DNA of 64,000 bases, from the NCBI RefSeq assembly GCF_032854445.1, contig NC_088300.1:28379608-28443607 (forward strand), written 5' to 3'. This stretch comes from Liolophura sinensis. Taxonomy: Eukaryota > Mollusca > Polyplacophora > Chitonida > Chitonidae. How positions within the stretch are numbered: the first letter of the stretch is position 1; each line of letters begins with the position of its first letter. Of this stretch, positions 12,439-24,600 are shown piece by piece. The notes below the pieces were generated by a model. It did no database searches, was not told the origin of the DNA, and worked only from the letters and a program-made list of their open reading frames with translations. A program made the position numbers and the translations under genes.

Positions 12439-15400
12439 ATGTTACCGGTGTTGTTATCTGTACCACGACTTGTACAGGGAGTTATCGCAGTGTTGGCTGG
12501 GTCGTCATTAAGTTCCCAAAACCAACCATTCAGCAGAGATGCTGAATATTTTCAAGTTTCCAAAGATTTTGTTTTCACGGAAGAAAAAATAATGACTTTG
12601 CAAGTGAAAAATTTTATAAAATGTGCAACACTATGCTCAATGACAGACGAATGCAATGCAATTAATTACCAAAGGCGGGTGGCGCATGTTGATCAGATGA
12701 ACATCTGTGAAGTGCTACGGCTACGAGGGGATCCAGGTGATGCAACGCTAGTGACAAGCACAGGATGGTCAGCTTACAGACTCGAACTTAATACCACGGT
12801 AAGTATAACAGATCACCAGAAACGTTTACTTGCAAGTGACTGAAGGAGTATATGTTTACAGGACATATTCAAAACGATTCGACCAAGTCACATGACCCAT
12901 TATTGTCCAAACGGAACAACAACGTGTCATGTGAGAGAGATAAAACATATAGATGTTCTTGTACCACAGATAAAAAAATTTAAAGATAAAAGTAAAAATA
13001 CTTGCGGTCTCTTTCAGATCTAAAAGTTGACTCAGTGAATGATAGGAATGACTCAATCAAATCATAACCATTGTAAAGAAAGACGTTATGATCTCTATTA
13101 TTAAGTCAATTATGAGTTTCGCTGCTAGCATGTCGTTATATACCTGTTCAAAAAGTGTCATATCATTCTCTATAGAAACTAACCCTTTGGAAGTTATTTT
13201 CATTGCCACGTAGTTTACATATAAGGATTTTATAAAAATTAAAGTCTGAACCTCACACAAACGTCAACATCTCTTCAACAAAGCTAATTTCGTTTACATT
13301 TAAAACTGTTTTCGTTGCCAAGATGAAAAATGACGATCGTCATTTGCTTGATGGCATTAGTTGTGCTATTTTCATACCTCTATAAATAAAAGTGAAAAAT
13401 AGATGTCGTCCATGCGTCCATCTACCCATCCTTCGTTCCGTCCGTCCGTCCGTGTGTCCGTCCACCCGTCCTTGCGTTCCGTCCGCCCGTGTGTCCGTCG
13501 CTCTCACTATTCCGGAATGTATACATCCAGAACATTTTTAGCACAGGAACCTGACACATGTTCTGATAGTGTGGGCGTTGTGCATAGGCCACTTTTTCTA
13601 ACGTCAACAAAATCTTTCGTCTACGTTTGTCGTTTTGTCCATTTTTTCCCCTGGGTTTATCTCACAAAAAAATCCATGAACATGAGACTTATTTTAATAA
13701 AAAGCTTAGATTTTGTCTAAATCCATGCGTCGAAACAAACATTGGTATTAGAGTTGAAATTTTGCCTTTGTCTTTGTGAGGATTATCAGTATGGAGAACA
13801 GAGAAATTCCCATTGAAGATGTCCTTTTCCTGTACTTGTATTTGGATGTCTAGTTCTTCAGTGAGGCGTTTGAATTTAAAGAATCCTCATACCGTTGACG
13901 CCTGAAATTTTAGCAATTGCACAACAGCACTTTTCCCAAAATGACTGTACTTCTTGTAGTGTCTTCATTAAGAGAATACATACAAATTTGGTAGTACGGT
14001 ATTGTTTTTAATTTTGCTTTTCTTAAAACGCTGCCAATAGCAGAAGACTCTGAAAGATTTAAAATGAATCTATCATATAAAAAAAGAATCATTAACGTTA
14101 CAAATGAACGATTAATTGGTTGATTGATGATTAACGCCGAGATAAAGCATTTTTCATTTATATGATGGCGTCCAGGTGTATGGGAGGAGCTAATCTGAAT
14201 GCCCGGATTGAGCCATGCGCCTTCTCCAGGTATCTGAGCTAGTGAGACCCCCAGGCAAATCATGATTGTAGACGTTAACAGATTAAAACGGTCAGGCTTA
14301 TAACACTGTTGTTCTCTCTGGGCATCATAGAATTCATATTGTTTGCTTTACAGATCCAGGGGCCTTTCACAAACAGAGCCAACGAATCTGAGGTTACAAC
14401 GAAGAAAGACGCCATTACGTTCTCTACTGTCAACAGCAAATCAACGACAACAGCAAAAGAGCCCGAGGTTACAACCAATAAAGACGCCATTACGCTCTCT
14501 GCTGTCAACAGCAAAATAACGACGACCAAAGCCAAAGAATCTGAAGTTACAACGAAGAAAGACGCCAATACGTTCTCTACTGTCAACAACGAAATAACAA
14601 CAGCCGGTGGCTTTGTGGATAACAACCCTGAGTACTGTTCCTTTGACGGGGCTTTCACATACAACAGTCAGATTTACTTGGTGTCAGGTGACGCTGTTTA
14701 CGTATATGATGATGTCACTCAGCTTTCTATAGGACCAATCAAGACACATGCTTTGTCAAATGTCGTACCTGGGATCTCCACCCCTATTGACGGCATCTTC
14801 GTAGATGAGACAGAAACAACTTTAAACGTTATCAAAGGTAAGGTTAATGATCCTGAGGGCTGTGTTCTTTCGGGTATGTTGGGGCAGAGATCATGAAACT
14901 CAAGTGGTGACACAATCTTTGTAAGCCAATGAACACTCCGGACAAACTGAAAGCCTTCGCGATAGACCACAAATTTTCATTGGTAGATGTGAAGATGTAT
15001 TTTCATTAATATTCATGATTAACTCAAAAGAAAGACGTTGACCATTGAACACGAATTGAAATTGTAGAGAAGCTGACGTTATTTTGCTTGTGAGAAATTC
15101 AGGGTCAAACAGCTCTATGTATGCATCGGAGACAAAGTCTACAAGGTATATTCGTCACGAAAACGATATTTCATGTACCGAAGACGCAAACAAGGAAGAC
15201 TTTATGCTCCACGGCGATGCAGTGTAATGTTAGCCCAGGGCGGTCTCATCAAACCTCCTTACAAAGCTCCTCTGATAAAATGTGTGGTATACACTGAATC
15301 CCCACCTAATTCTAAAAATAAATATACCAAATCCTCAATGACAAACCCTCGTCTAACATAATCCAGTGGTTTAAGCATTTCACCTTAGCCAACCGACTTG

Positions 15401-16112
15401 TGCCAAAGACATGAAACAACAGCAACAGTGTATTTCGGCTTAGGTTATTAGGTTAGTTTCCATTGATCTGGATTGGCGCTATCTGGATACTATAAGGCTA
15501 CCTCTTCCACCCGAGGAGAGTATGGGTAGATGTGCAGTTGAACCATGATTTTCTATCTGTCTAAAAATCTTTTTTCATTGTCTGGATTTCCATTCACAGC
15601 TGTCAACCGATAAAAATGCAGAAATGACCCTATCTTAACAATATATGATTCTCAATCTAATTTAAGTCTAATTTAAAGTAGTATCTTATTAGTTTTAGAT
15701 GTGTCTTGTATTTATCATTACAGGTGAGATATTAACAACATACTCCACGCCTTCATCCACTTTTTCTTGGACTCAAACACAGCAGACCACCGTGTCATTG
15801 TTTTTTGACCGATCGCTGGGAACAGTCACCGGGATATACGAGTTTAATGGGGACACCATAATACTTCTGGGTAAGAAAGTGACCGCTTTAAGTACCACGA
15901 AGTCAACACCAATGAACAGCAATTCGCCACACAACATTCTTAAGGCCACCAACAAGAACAGTGCGCCAGGCAGCACCAGTGCCGCATCGGCCCTGACGTC
16001 CCAGTACGTTCTAATCGTCGATTCTAACCAGGCTTATTCATTTATCAAACCTACAGGTGCCGACAAAGGCACATGGGGAACTCTTGGGGCTGTGAGGTGT
16101 CGTATGATATAA
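12439..16112 (+). CDS. Predicted secreted PAN/apple-like and hemopexin-like protein
   Basis: The model joins 12439-12798, 14354-14837 and 15724-16112. Donor GTAAG and acceptor AG are seen at both introns and the phases agree (0, then 1), giving 410 residues. Residues 1-25 are hydrophobic, fitting a signal peptide. Residues about 35-118 carry a PAN/apple-like pattern (Cys62, Cys66, Cys72, Cys90, with the E-C-N-A-I-N-Y core). Residues about 129-202 are a Thr-rich linker of three 24-26-residue repeats. From Cys215 a hemopexin-like blade follows (FDGAF, then IYLVSGDAVYVYD, GPI, IDGIF). Two weaker blades lead to Cys407, which could close the usual terminal disulphide. The role is unknown; adhesive or matrix function is inference. 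No AATAAA was found before the convergent neighbour, so the 3' end may be longer or alternatively spliced. Confidence 0.6.
13400..13505. repeat. CCGT-rich microsatellite in intron 1 of the PAN/hemopexin-like gene
   Basis: Runs of 'gtccgtccgtccgt' with 'gtccatc' and 'gttccgtccgcc' variants lie in the intron 12799-14353. The His/Pro/Ser/Arg-rich open frame across it is a composition artefact. Confidence 0.85.
14378..14603 (+). repeat. Triplicated 72-78 bp coding repeat
   Basis: Three in-frame units share the pattern E-x-E-V-T-T-x-K-D-A-x-T-x-S-x-V-N. They lie in exon 2 of the PAN/hemopexin-like gene and give a Thr/Ser-rich, mucin-like spacer between the two folded modules. Nucleotide identity is high, so the expansion is recent or homogenised. 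Confidence 0.9.
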
Positions 16113-16361
16113 CTTTCTGAAATTGTTTCACGGTTTTGAACAAGACGCAATGTAAGTGAACAGCATGGTCTCAAGAAACACTGGTCAGGAATTTGTGGTC
16201 TGGGGAAAATATGCCTCACCCCCCTCTACCCTCTCCCCAAGACATTTTAGATGTAGAGACTATATGATATCATTTATGTGTGCTTTTTAAGAATATGAGG
16301 TAACCTATATGAACAACATCATTTAAAGAAACATTGCGAGACGTTTTCCAGTGTTAACAGC

Positions 16362-16367
16362 TTTATT
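16362..16367 (-). promoter_or_regulatory. Polyadenylation signal AATAAA overlapping the peroxidase stop codon
   Basis: On the minus strand the last codons read TGT GAA TAA AGC, so the TAA stop at 16363-16365 is inside the AATAAA hexamer. It is the first such signal for this gene and implies a very short 3' UTR. Confidence 0.55.
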
Positions 16368-16603
16368 CACATCTCCCGGTATACCAGTTGTAGTTGCAAG
16401 CTTGACAATTCCGCACCTCAGCGCTATCACCTGAACAGGAACACCCTGCGCTGGGTGGCGGATTGTTACAGTCCCGGTACCGCCATTGCTGGTTATTACG
16501 ACAGGAACTCCAAGAGCCCCATCTGCTCCAACCACCGGGCGTGCAATTGGACCACTTGCTGAGGTCCAGATACCCAATCTTGCCACAGTTCTTCTTCTTA
16601 TTG
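16363..16603 (-). CDS. Last exon of the peroxidase gene: TSP1 module and stop
   Basis: This exon encodes the end of the peroxidase domain ([12 protein letters not shown]) and then a thrombospondin type-1 repeat. The repeat shows the W-x-x-W-G-x-W-S-x-C layering, W-R-Y-R-D-C, and three further Cys pairs. It ends in [11 protein letters not shown] and TAA. The acceptor 'ttcactacag' joins in phase to 17527-17425. Peroxidases of this clade usually end shortly after the S-x-W segment, so the module is an addition. Confidence 0.88.
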
Positions 16604-18642
16604 CTGTAGTGAAGCAAAATTATGTATTATTTGAACAATTAAATGGTGCAATTTGATAATTAATTAAGTGCTGAAAGTAATGGTCCATTAACATCACGAA
16701 TTGCAATACTTTTGCTATGCAAAAGATAGGGATGCACTTAAGTCCATTAAGTTAATTCGTTGGTCTGTTTTAAGTAAAATCAAGATGAGTTCCATTTATT
16801 TGTTGTTTAACAGTTCAGACTGTCAATGACGTCAACAGAACAAATCAATACCTAAAATCAAATTCACAGTTAAAACTCTCTTTTAAAACTTTGATGTAGA
16901 CAAACGCCCCCACCCATGCTGTTAAGATATAAATGCAACTATGGTAGTAAAGAATGAAGCCACTCGTGGAATGAAAACAAATGCACCCCCTCCCCCCCCC
17001 CTCCTCGATGGTGAAGGGGAAAAGAGGAAACATAAACCCTTGTGAAAAAGGCATCCAGTCCTGGTTTAGAGGTAACAAATAACTGGATTTTTGCTGAAAA
17101 AAATCCCACGAAAGGAAAGAAATAAAAAAACTGCGTTCTTCCTGACCATGGGTGGATTCTGTCTCAACAAGGATGGGTTTGTTTTTCCGGAACTTCACTA
17201 ATGCAGGGAAATAATACTTTGATTCATGACAAGGATTTGTGTTTGCAAAATATCAACACTGAAAAACGTCCCCCCAGGCATAAAGCTTTGTGGACATTGT
17301 TCGCCCTCATTGTTCAGTAAGGCTTGAACCAAAACACCATTGTCTACAAAACGTGCGGAGAATGCTCTTCTTTGTCATTTTGGGTACTTACGTTACACAA
17401 GCCGGTATCTAATAGTGTACTTACTTCCTGGAGACCCGTAGGAAAGCGTGAGGCTGAATATTCTTCACACCTGAGTTTCGACACAGAACCTTAGATAGCT
17501 TCACCTTCCGTATTTCTTTCAGTTGAGCTGAAGAATAAAGCCTTCGATGTCAAGTTCCATTCTTCTACGTTAGATAGATAATAATTCCCCCATTTACTTG
17601 GTGAATTCCGTAACATAGAAATTATCAATTTTCAACCACCAATCAGGCTTGGTGATCAGACAAGTTCTGTGTCCTTATAAGACAAATATGTATGTGTAAA
17701 AAGACATTATATGACTATAACATTATAGCACACGGAGAGGGGAAAAGATCAGCGATCTTGTGATAGCTCCTCGTCAATAAAACCTGAAGAATAAGCGAGA
17801 ATGTCATGGACTTGAACTGGAGCGGTCGCATTGATGATAGGCTCCTGTGTCATTGCGCTGTGCTAGAACGCAAACTACATTACGCTACTCTAGCAAGCAA
17901 ACCACTAGCTCACGAAGTTACAACCCCCCAGTTCTCCTTACCCCCCCCCCCCCCCAAAAAAAAAAAAAAACAACGTCCATTAATATTTACGACTATGTTA
18001 GTGAATAAAGTACCTTGAGTAAACCCGGTGTTGCTATCTCCCCGTTCATACCAGAACCTGTCACCTGACATGAGCAGTTTAAACTGGCGGGAAATGATGC
18101 AGGCAAACGTCCGGCCCACCAGACCTCCGTTGATGGGTTTCTCTGATATACCCCCAGAAAACAGGTCGATGTCGTCAGGATTACTGGAAGAAAGGATAGT
18201 GAAACATGATCCTTTTGAGTTAGTGAAGTCAAGTTGAACCAGCAACTTCCACGCTTGCACAATTCGCTTGGAAGGTATGTGTGCACGTATGTATGTATGC
18301 TTAGTGTTTAACGTCGTGCTTAACAATTTTTCAATCAAATGACGACGAGGAGTCATTAGGTGTGTGTACATATACCATGTCTTCTTATGGCAGGGCGAAT
18401 CCATACCGCCAAAGTGCTGCCGCCAGACATGACACCCTACCTAGACACATTATACTGACACCGGAGCACCCAGTCATGTTTCCTTGCTCTAACCTCTCAG
18501 TCCTTAGCGTCAAGCGAGGCAGCACAAGTACCATTTTTAAAGTCTTTGGTAAGACCCGACCCGGGCGTTCTAACCATCAGACCACCGAAGCGGTCGCTGG
18601 GGACGCGCCGAACACAAATTGGTCCAAGGGGTTTACCGGTTT

Positions 18643-18698
<56 letters not shown>

Positions 18699-21600
18699 CT
18701 GTTTCTGTACTGTTTTGCTCGTAAAGCAAGTGCTTAATTCACAAGAACTGATATTACATAAACAGCAGAGTTTTTACATATGTTTAACATAGTTTGGGAG
18801 CCATTGGTTTAGGCACATACATTCGCCATTGTGGAATATTGTGCATGTGCATTCAAAAATAGTTTAAGCTTATGTTAAATCGTCTAATTTAGTACCCCCC
18901 ACGTTGTTGTCTATACAGGTATGAATCGAGTGCACAGGTCGCAAGTTTGAATCCAGCTCTCGCAGGTTGGGCTGATGTCTGAAATCAAATGTTTGGACGT
19001 GTACCTGACCTGTTTCTAGTGCTCCAATAAAACACCAATAAATGTTTAAACATTTTAAACAAATTAAACACCAATAAATAAATGTAAATTGTTAACATAC
19101 GCATAGACTCTCTGCAGCTTGGCGGCTGCATCTGCGGTATGGTCCGTCAACCCGCCCCTCCCAGTCCCGAAGGTCATGGCCCGTGGCAGGCCGCACCACA
19201 CCCTCCACACGTTGTACGGGGGGATACCATGGTCCCTACCTCGCTGGATGTTCAAGGCCGCGAGGTCCAGACTTTGACCCCGGGGGTCCTCGAACAGGTG
19301 GTTGGTCAACTGATTCGACATGAATCTATCCGAGGTCTGAAGGGGATCCAAAAGCAGACCTCTCACCATCGTAGACACCCCTTTCCCATAAGGTTCAAAT
19401 ATGGCAGTAGGCCGCGCAAACATATCTTTCAGCAGCATGTTGTTGTTGCCCATTCTCTTCCCGCTGTCGTCCACCCGATGAAACACACTCCTGACTAGGG
19501 TATGTCCAAACCGGAATGCCGCCGTGGCGAAAGCGTTTCTGATGCTGGCGTCGATGCCTGGGTCGTATGAGTCAGAAAAACCTTTCTTCTTTGGCGTCAG
19601 CTGTAAGCTGTTCATTTGCCGTTTGTTCAAAATCAAAGGCAGCCACTCAGAATAGGTGATATGCTGCATCATGGCTGCCACAATCTTCCTCGCTTCTTGG
19701 AATAGCCTCTCGTCGTTCCAGCCGGGGTTAAGCAGGGCGAGTTGGGAAGCGAGGCGGTTGTGTTCACGCATCCAGATCGTGTGAAGACTCGCCAAAGCCA
19801 TCTGTTCGTTCACACGATCGTCACCTTATGTACCCAGAAATTTATATATAAATATATATCCAAAAAATAAACACCTTACCAATATCTTCAAAGTACAATA
19901 AGTCAGCAGTAATCAAAGTGTGCTGACAGACAAGAATCAAGAAATTACTGAGGGAAAGTGCTGGAAACATTAAAGAACAGATATCGTGGTAGTTAGCAGT
20001 CAGTTAGCAGTGGTAAATTAATTCTACAGTTTAGGTAATGTGATCAGCAAACTAACAACCTCACAAAAACAGGGAATACTATGTTACTGATCTCATTCCC
20101 GTAATCTGGGTCTTTCAGCAGCTTGCGGATGGTCGTGGGTTTCCCCCCGCTCTGTCCGGTTTCTTCCCGCTGCCGTGTAAGCGAAATTCTTGATTACGGC
20201 GTAAAATACTAATCAAATAAATAAATCAAACAATTAAATATTACAAGAATCTGAACGGAATTACCTGCTTTGAAGCAATATTCACGACGGCTTTTCACAA
20301 GACATCCAGTTTCTGCGTTACGAGGCAGTAGCTGGTTGTCAGAAGTCTTTAGCTGACCTGTGAAATAATCAGCATCCAGTATACTAGATTTTAATGACGC
20401 TGACAAAAGTTAGCATAGGGTAGGTTCTTGTATATTCCAGGCTACTGCAAGGGGACAGGATAAAATACTTGGGTGAAAACAAATCAAGGTTAATATTTAT
20501 ACAGAGACCATTGTCTTGAGTATTTTACAAGGCACTCATGACTCATTTTCTAAAGCTGACAACCAACGCTTTCTTGGAGACAAATCACGTTAATTTGGTT
20601 GGTTGCTGGTGAGATTTCTATAAACATTTGTCAGACTTCGCTAGCACTCTCAAAATACATCTCCCTCTCGGTCAATATCACGTGAGGACAAATAAAAACC
20701 CTCTAAGGGAAACGCAATCGTATTTAATCGTAAACGTTATAAGACTTTACTATACTCATGGTAAGGAGATTTGTCACTATGGCGGTGAAGGTAAACTTAG
20801 GATTATGAAGATATTTTCAAATAAAAACTGATGAAATGATTCCACAACAGTTTTCACAAAGGTGTCCTAACCACAGTAAATACTAGTATACTGAAAACCA
20901 TAGGTCTGAGACTATTAGTCAACATTTACAAGTCAAACTCCGTTACATAACATACCTTGGAAGCCTGATCGAAGCTGCCACTGCTCTTCAATGCTCGATC
21001 CGTACACATTGGAGGCGTCAATGTAAGCGGTGATCTGATTCAACTGCTCCCTGTAACCTGCATAACAAAATACATATCAAACATTGTGACCATCTTCTTG
21101 GTCGTAATTAATTACGATTGTTATGCAGAGCAGACGGGATAACGTCCGTTCGTGTTTAAATAATCATGTGACCTAAACTATAAAAACTAGGGTCAGTAGT
21201 CGATTTAACCAGGTGAAATGGTCTGAGGTGAGAAACTGGCGAAAATAAAAACCATGGCTCAAAGCTGACCTTGCATCATACAAAAGGTAATTTAAAAGTT
21301 GAAATGGTTTACACTAGGGTCAGATAACAAATTACCTGACTAGCCTATTGTAATCTGAGTAGTAATCCCCAAATCACCAGAATCAGAATGTGACATCAAA
21401 TCTTTCTGTATTTGTAACTTCTAGAGTACTTTCTCACACGTAAATGTTATATAACATCCGTAATCACCCTGGCGGGAACAGGTGTGTTATGGGCAGGTGC
21501 AGAGATAAACACAGGTGTACTATTAAATAGGAACACTGCTTGCATACAGTTCAGTTCATTAAATGATTCTCAAACAGACTCAAAACTATCCAATTACAGA

Positions 21601-24600
21601 ACTGTATAAAGTATTTTTCATTGAAACTCGCACTGAGAACATTTAAAAACTACAGTGCACCATTATAATTTTGGGTTAAATGTTTGAATATAATTATGTA
21701 TTAAAAGACAGCTGGTTCCTACAGTTAGCTTTGAATTCGAAAAAAGTTACTTTTTATGTATACTTACCGAAGTTACAGGTGGAACTAGGAGCTTGGATAG
21801 AGCGAACGAAATTCATACATGTCTCGTTGTAATGGTTATCACCAGGAGGAACAGGAATGGGGAAGCACGCGCTCCTAACACGTGAAGTAATTGGAATAAA
21901 ATTGGTTTTAATTGATGAGCTAATGATAGCTTGACTGACTGGCATAGAATTTGAGTGCTTGTTTCGTACAGTGGCTTTACAGCTATATGGATTTGTCGCC
22001 AGACACTCAACATGTATACCATTATTTTTTCATCAAAAAGAAACAATAAAGACTGAAATTTATTTCATTTAATTAATATACTTGACATTGTATATGTGTC
22101 ATATATGCATCACATTTAGACCACCTAATGACTCATTTCTTGACTGTAGGAGAATGCTTGATAGCGTAAATTGCCCAGAAATATACCACCTTTCTTTCAA
22201 ATCCCTGGTAAGTCGCCGTCTGACAGAATCAGGCAGTAAGTGTTCGCAGCAGATTATATCCGACTCTTGGAGGCCTGGAAATAACACAAGCTAATCAACT
22301 GTAATCCATTAAATTGTACTGAACATTAAAAATTGGGTAACTATGAGCAAATCATTGAGTTCCCATAGAACATGAAGTCTTGAATGCTATTAAACCTTGT
22401 TTACATAACGCTGTGCCCATATTACCAAACATCTCAAGACTTGAGTCAAAAATTCAAACACAACTACAATTAAAATGTTTGCCTGGGGGAAGGTTAAAAT
22501 TTCTACACTTAAACACTGGGGTTTATGACAGAAGTCGAATGTTGCTTGATAAGTACGAACCCTGTACAACTTAGAAGCCAGCTAATCTTTAGAATCACAC
22601 AACATAAACCTTATTACAGGAATGAACAACGGCTGCACACATTCAGGAAAAATAAATAAATGACTAACAAACATTTCCGTCATTCACATAAGTATAAAAC
22701 ACCATACAAAACAAAGCTTGCTGTACGAAGCGTATTGAAATGTTCAAATATTATAACTGCTGCATTTAGCATAATGTTCATTCCTCCATTATCAATGTCT
22801 TTGGATCTTCCATTTACTAAGACCTACCTTTCTCAAATGGCGTGCTTGTGATATCATGATCCACAAACTGTCCCCACTGCATGAGCATGTGGTTATACTT
22901 GTTCTTAGGCTCCTTTTTCGGTCCATGTTCGTGAACAGTTGTGCTGATCTTCCTGGTGCTTGTCAAGGGGAACCCGAACAGGTTCAACTCACGAGGAGCA
23001 GATACACCTATATAAACCAACGACTTAAGCATGTGTGAGTTATGTCATTTTATTTAATGAGTTTAATAATTTATTAATTATTATATCATATTATGAAGAT
23101 TTATTGTACAAAAATGTACATATTATTTACCTGTTCGTTTATTTACAGGAATAAGTATAGAACTCCGATAAGTAAACGCCAGTTGTGGTGATTTCAGTTT
23201 TACTTTTGCATGAAATTCTTGTGATGTTTACATGTATAATATCTCCTCCTGAACAGAAAAGAGCTCTTAAAAACGGAGTTTCGGGACAAAAGCACCCAGT
23301 GCTCTTGATATGGTCATTTTAGTCAGTGAAAGAAAAAAGACAATTACAAGTAGTTTTGGAAATAATTACATCTTTTCAGTTGAGGAATTATTTTTAAGAT
23401 ATTCTTTCACTAAAGGTACAATGCATACCCTAAAATGGGTAGCTAAATTATACGAAAAAGTCAAACTACCGTTCATTTACCAAATATACAGTCCAAAAAG
23501 TTCAATAAGTTTTCTTAAAACAATACCCGGAATGCCTTTTAACGCGCATGCACTGAATTATCAACTTTTGTAACAATCCCCATCCAAGAGACAGCCCTTG
23601 TACAACTTAGTTTTAAGGTGATCTATCCTAAATAGCAGCTAGTCTAAACAGAAGTAATACACTTGCCATCTTGGTACCGTGGCGCAATGAACCTCTGCAT
23701 GGGCGTAACAGCTTTACCCCAGAGCGGGTTGCCGAGGTTATTACATGACCCGTCAGCAGTTCTGAAAGGGTAGTCCCGGTCACATCGAGGAGTTTGGTAG
23801 GGGCACTGGAACTGGGGCTTCGGGAAATTCTGACTCAGAGTCGGCAATGATCGAGATCGGATCGGGTCAAGCGATATCCTGAAAATATGTGAACGTTAAT
23901 TTGTAACCCTTCGATACAATTTATGTTTTAATTTGAGCACAGGTTTCAACAAATTACGGCTCATGTTTGTTCCTCGGACTCTAAAATAGTATACGTGTGT
24001 AAGCTTACAATATCTGAATGATAACAAACTGGGGACAGAAACTTATTAAAACATGAAAAACTTTATGTCAAACGTGAAGTCTGACTTTGACCATTTGACT
24101 CCACATAAGATTTATATTTAACTAACGATGNNNNNNNNNNNNNNNNNNNNNNNNNNNNNNNNNNNNNNNNNNNNNNNNNNNNNNNNNNNNNNNNNNNNNN
24201 NNNNNNNNNNNNNNNNNNNNNNNNNNNNNNNNNNNNNNNNNNNNNNNNNNNNNNNNNNNNNNNNNNNNNNNNNNNNNNNNNNNNNNNNNNNNNNNNNNNN
24301 NNNNNNNNNNNNNNNNNNNNNNNNNNNNNNTAACTAACGATGTTTGTTTAAAAGTAATACAAGAGAATCCATAATTTAAATACCAAAAGAACATTATGAT
24401 GGAAATTAAAATCAGCAAAATGCAGATATGTTGTTCTGGCTGAAAATAGTTTCACTGTAGTGATGGGTTTACCGATATTCGTCACACACTATACTGCAGC
24501 TGTCATCGTGCTAGTCCGAGGACTGTACAACCAGTGACGTCACGAGTTGCATGGGGAGTTTGAAGACGTAAAATAATTTGCATTCCTGGACTGAGACTTG

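Noticed and set aside
13403-13720. Plus-strand frame rich in His, Pro, Ser and Arg
   Set aside because: It reads through the CCGT-rich microsatellite and lies inside an intron of the PAN/hemopexin-like gene.
14275-14664. Minus-strand frame with repeated Val/Leu-rich blocks
   Set aside because: It is the antisense shadow of the triplicated Thr-rich coding repeat.
18362-18737. Plus-strand frames ending in Ile-Tyr runs
   Set aside because: They read through SINE family B and the adjacent (AT)n tract.
19139-19498. Plus-strand frame of 119 codons
   Set aside because: It is antisense to the large catalytic peroxidase exon.
24128-24418. Open frames made mainly of unknown residues
   Set aside because: They span the 200-N assembly gap.
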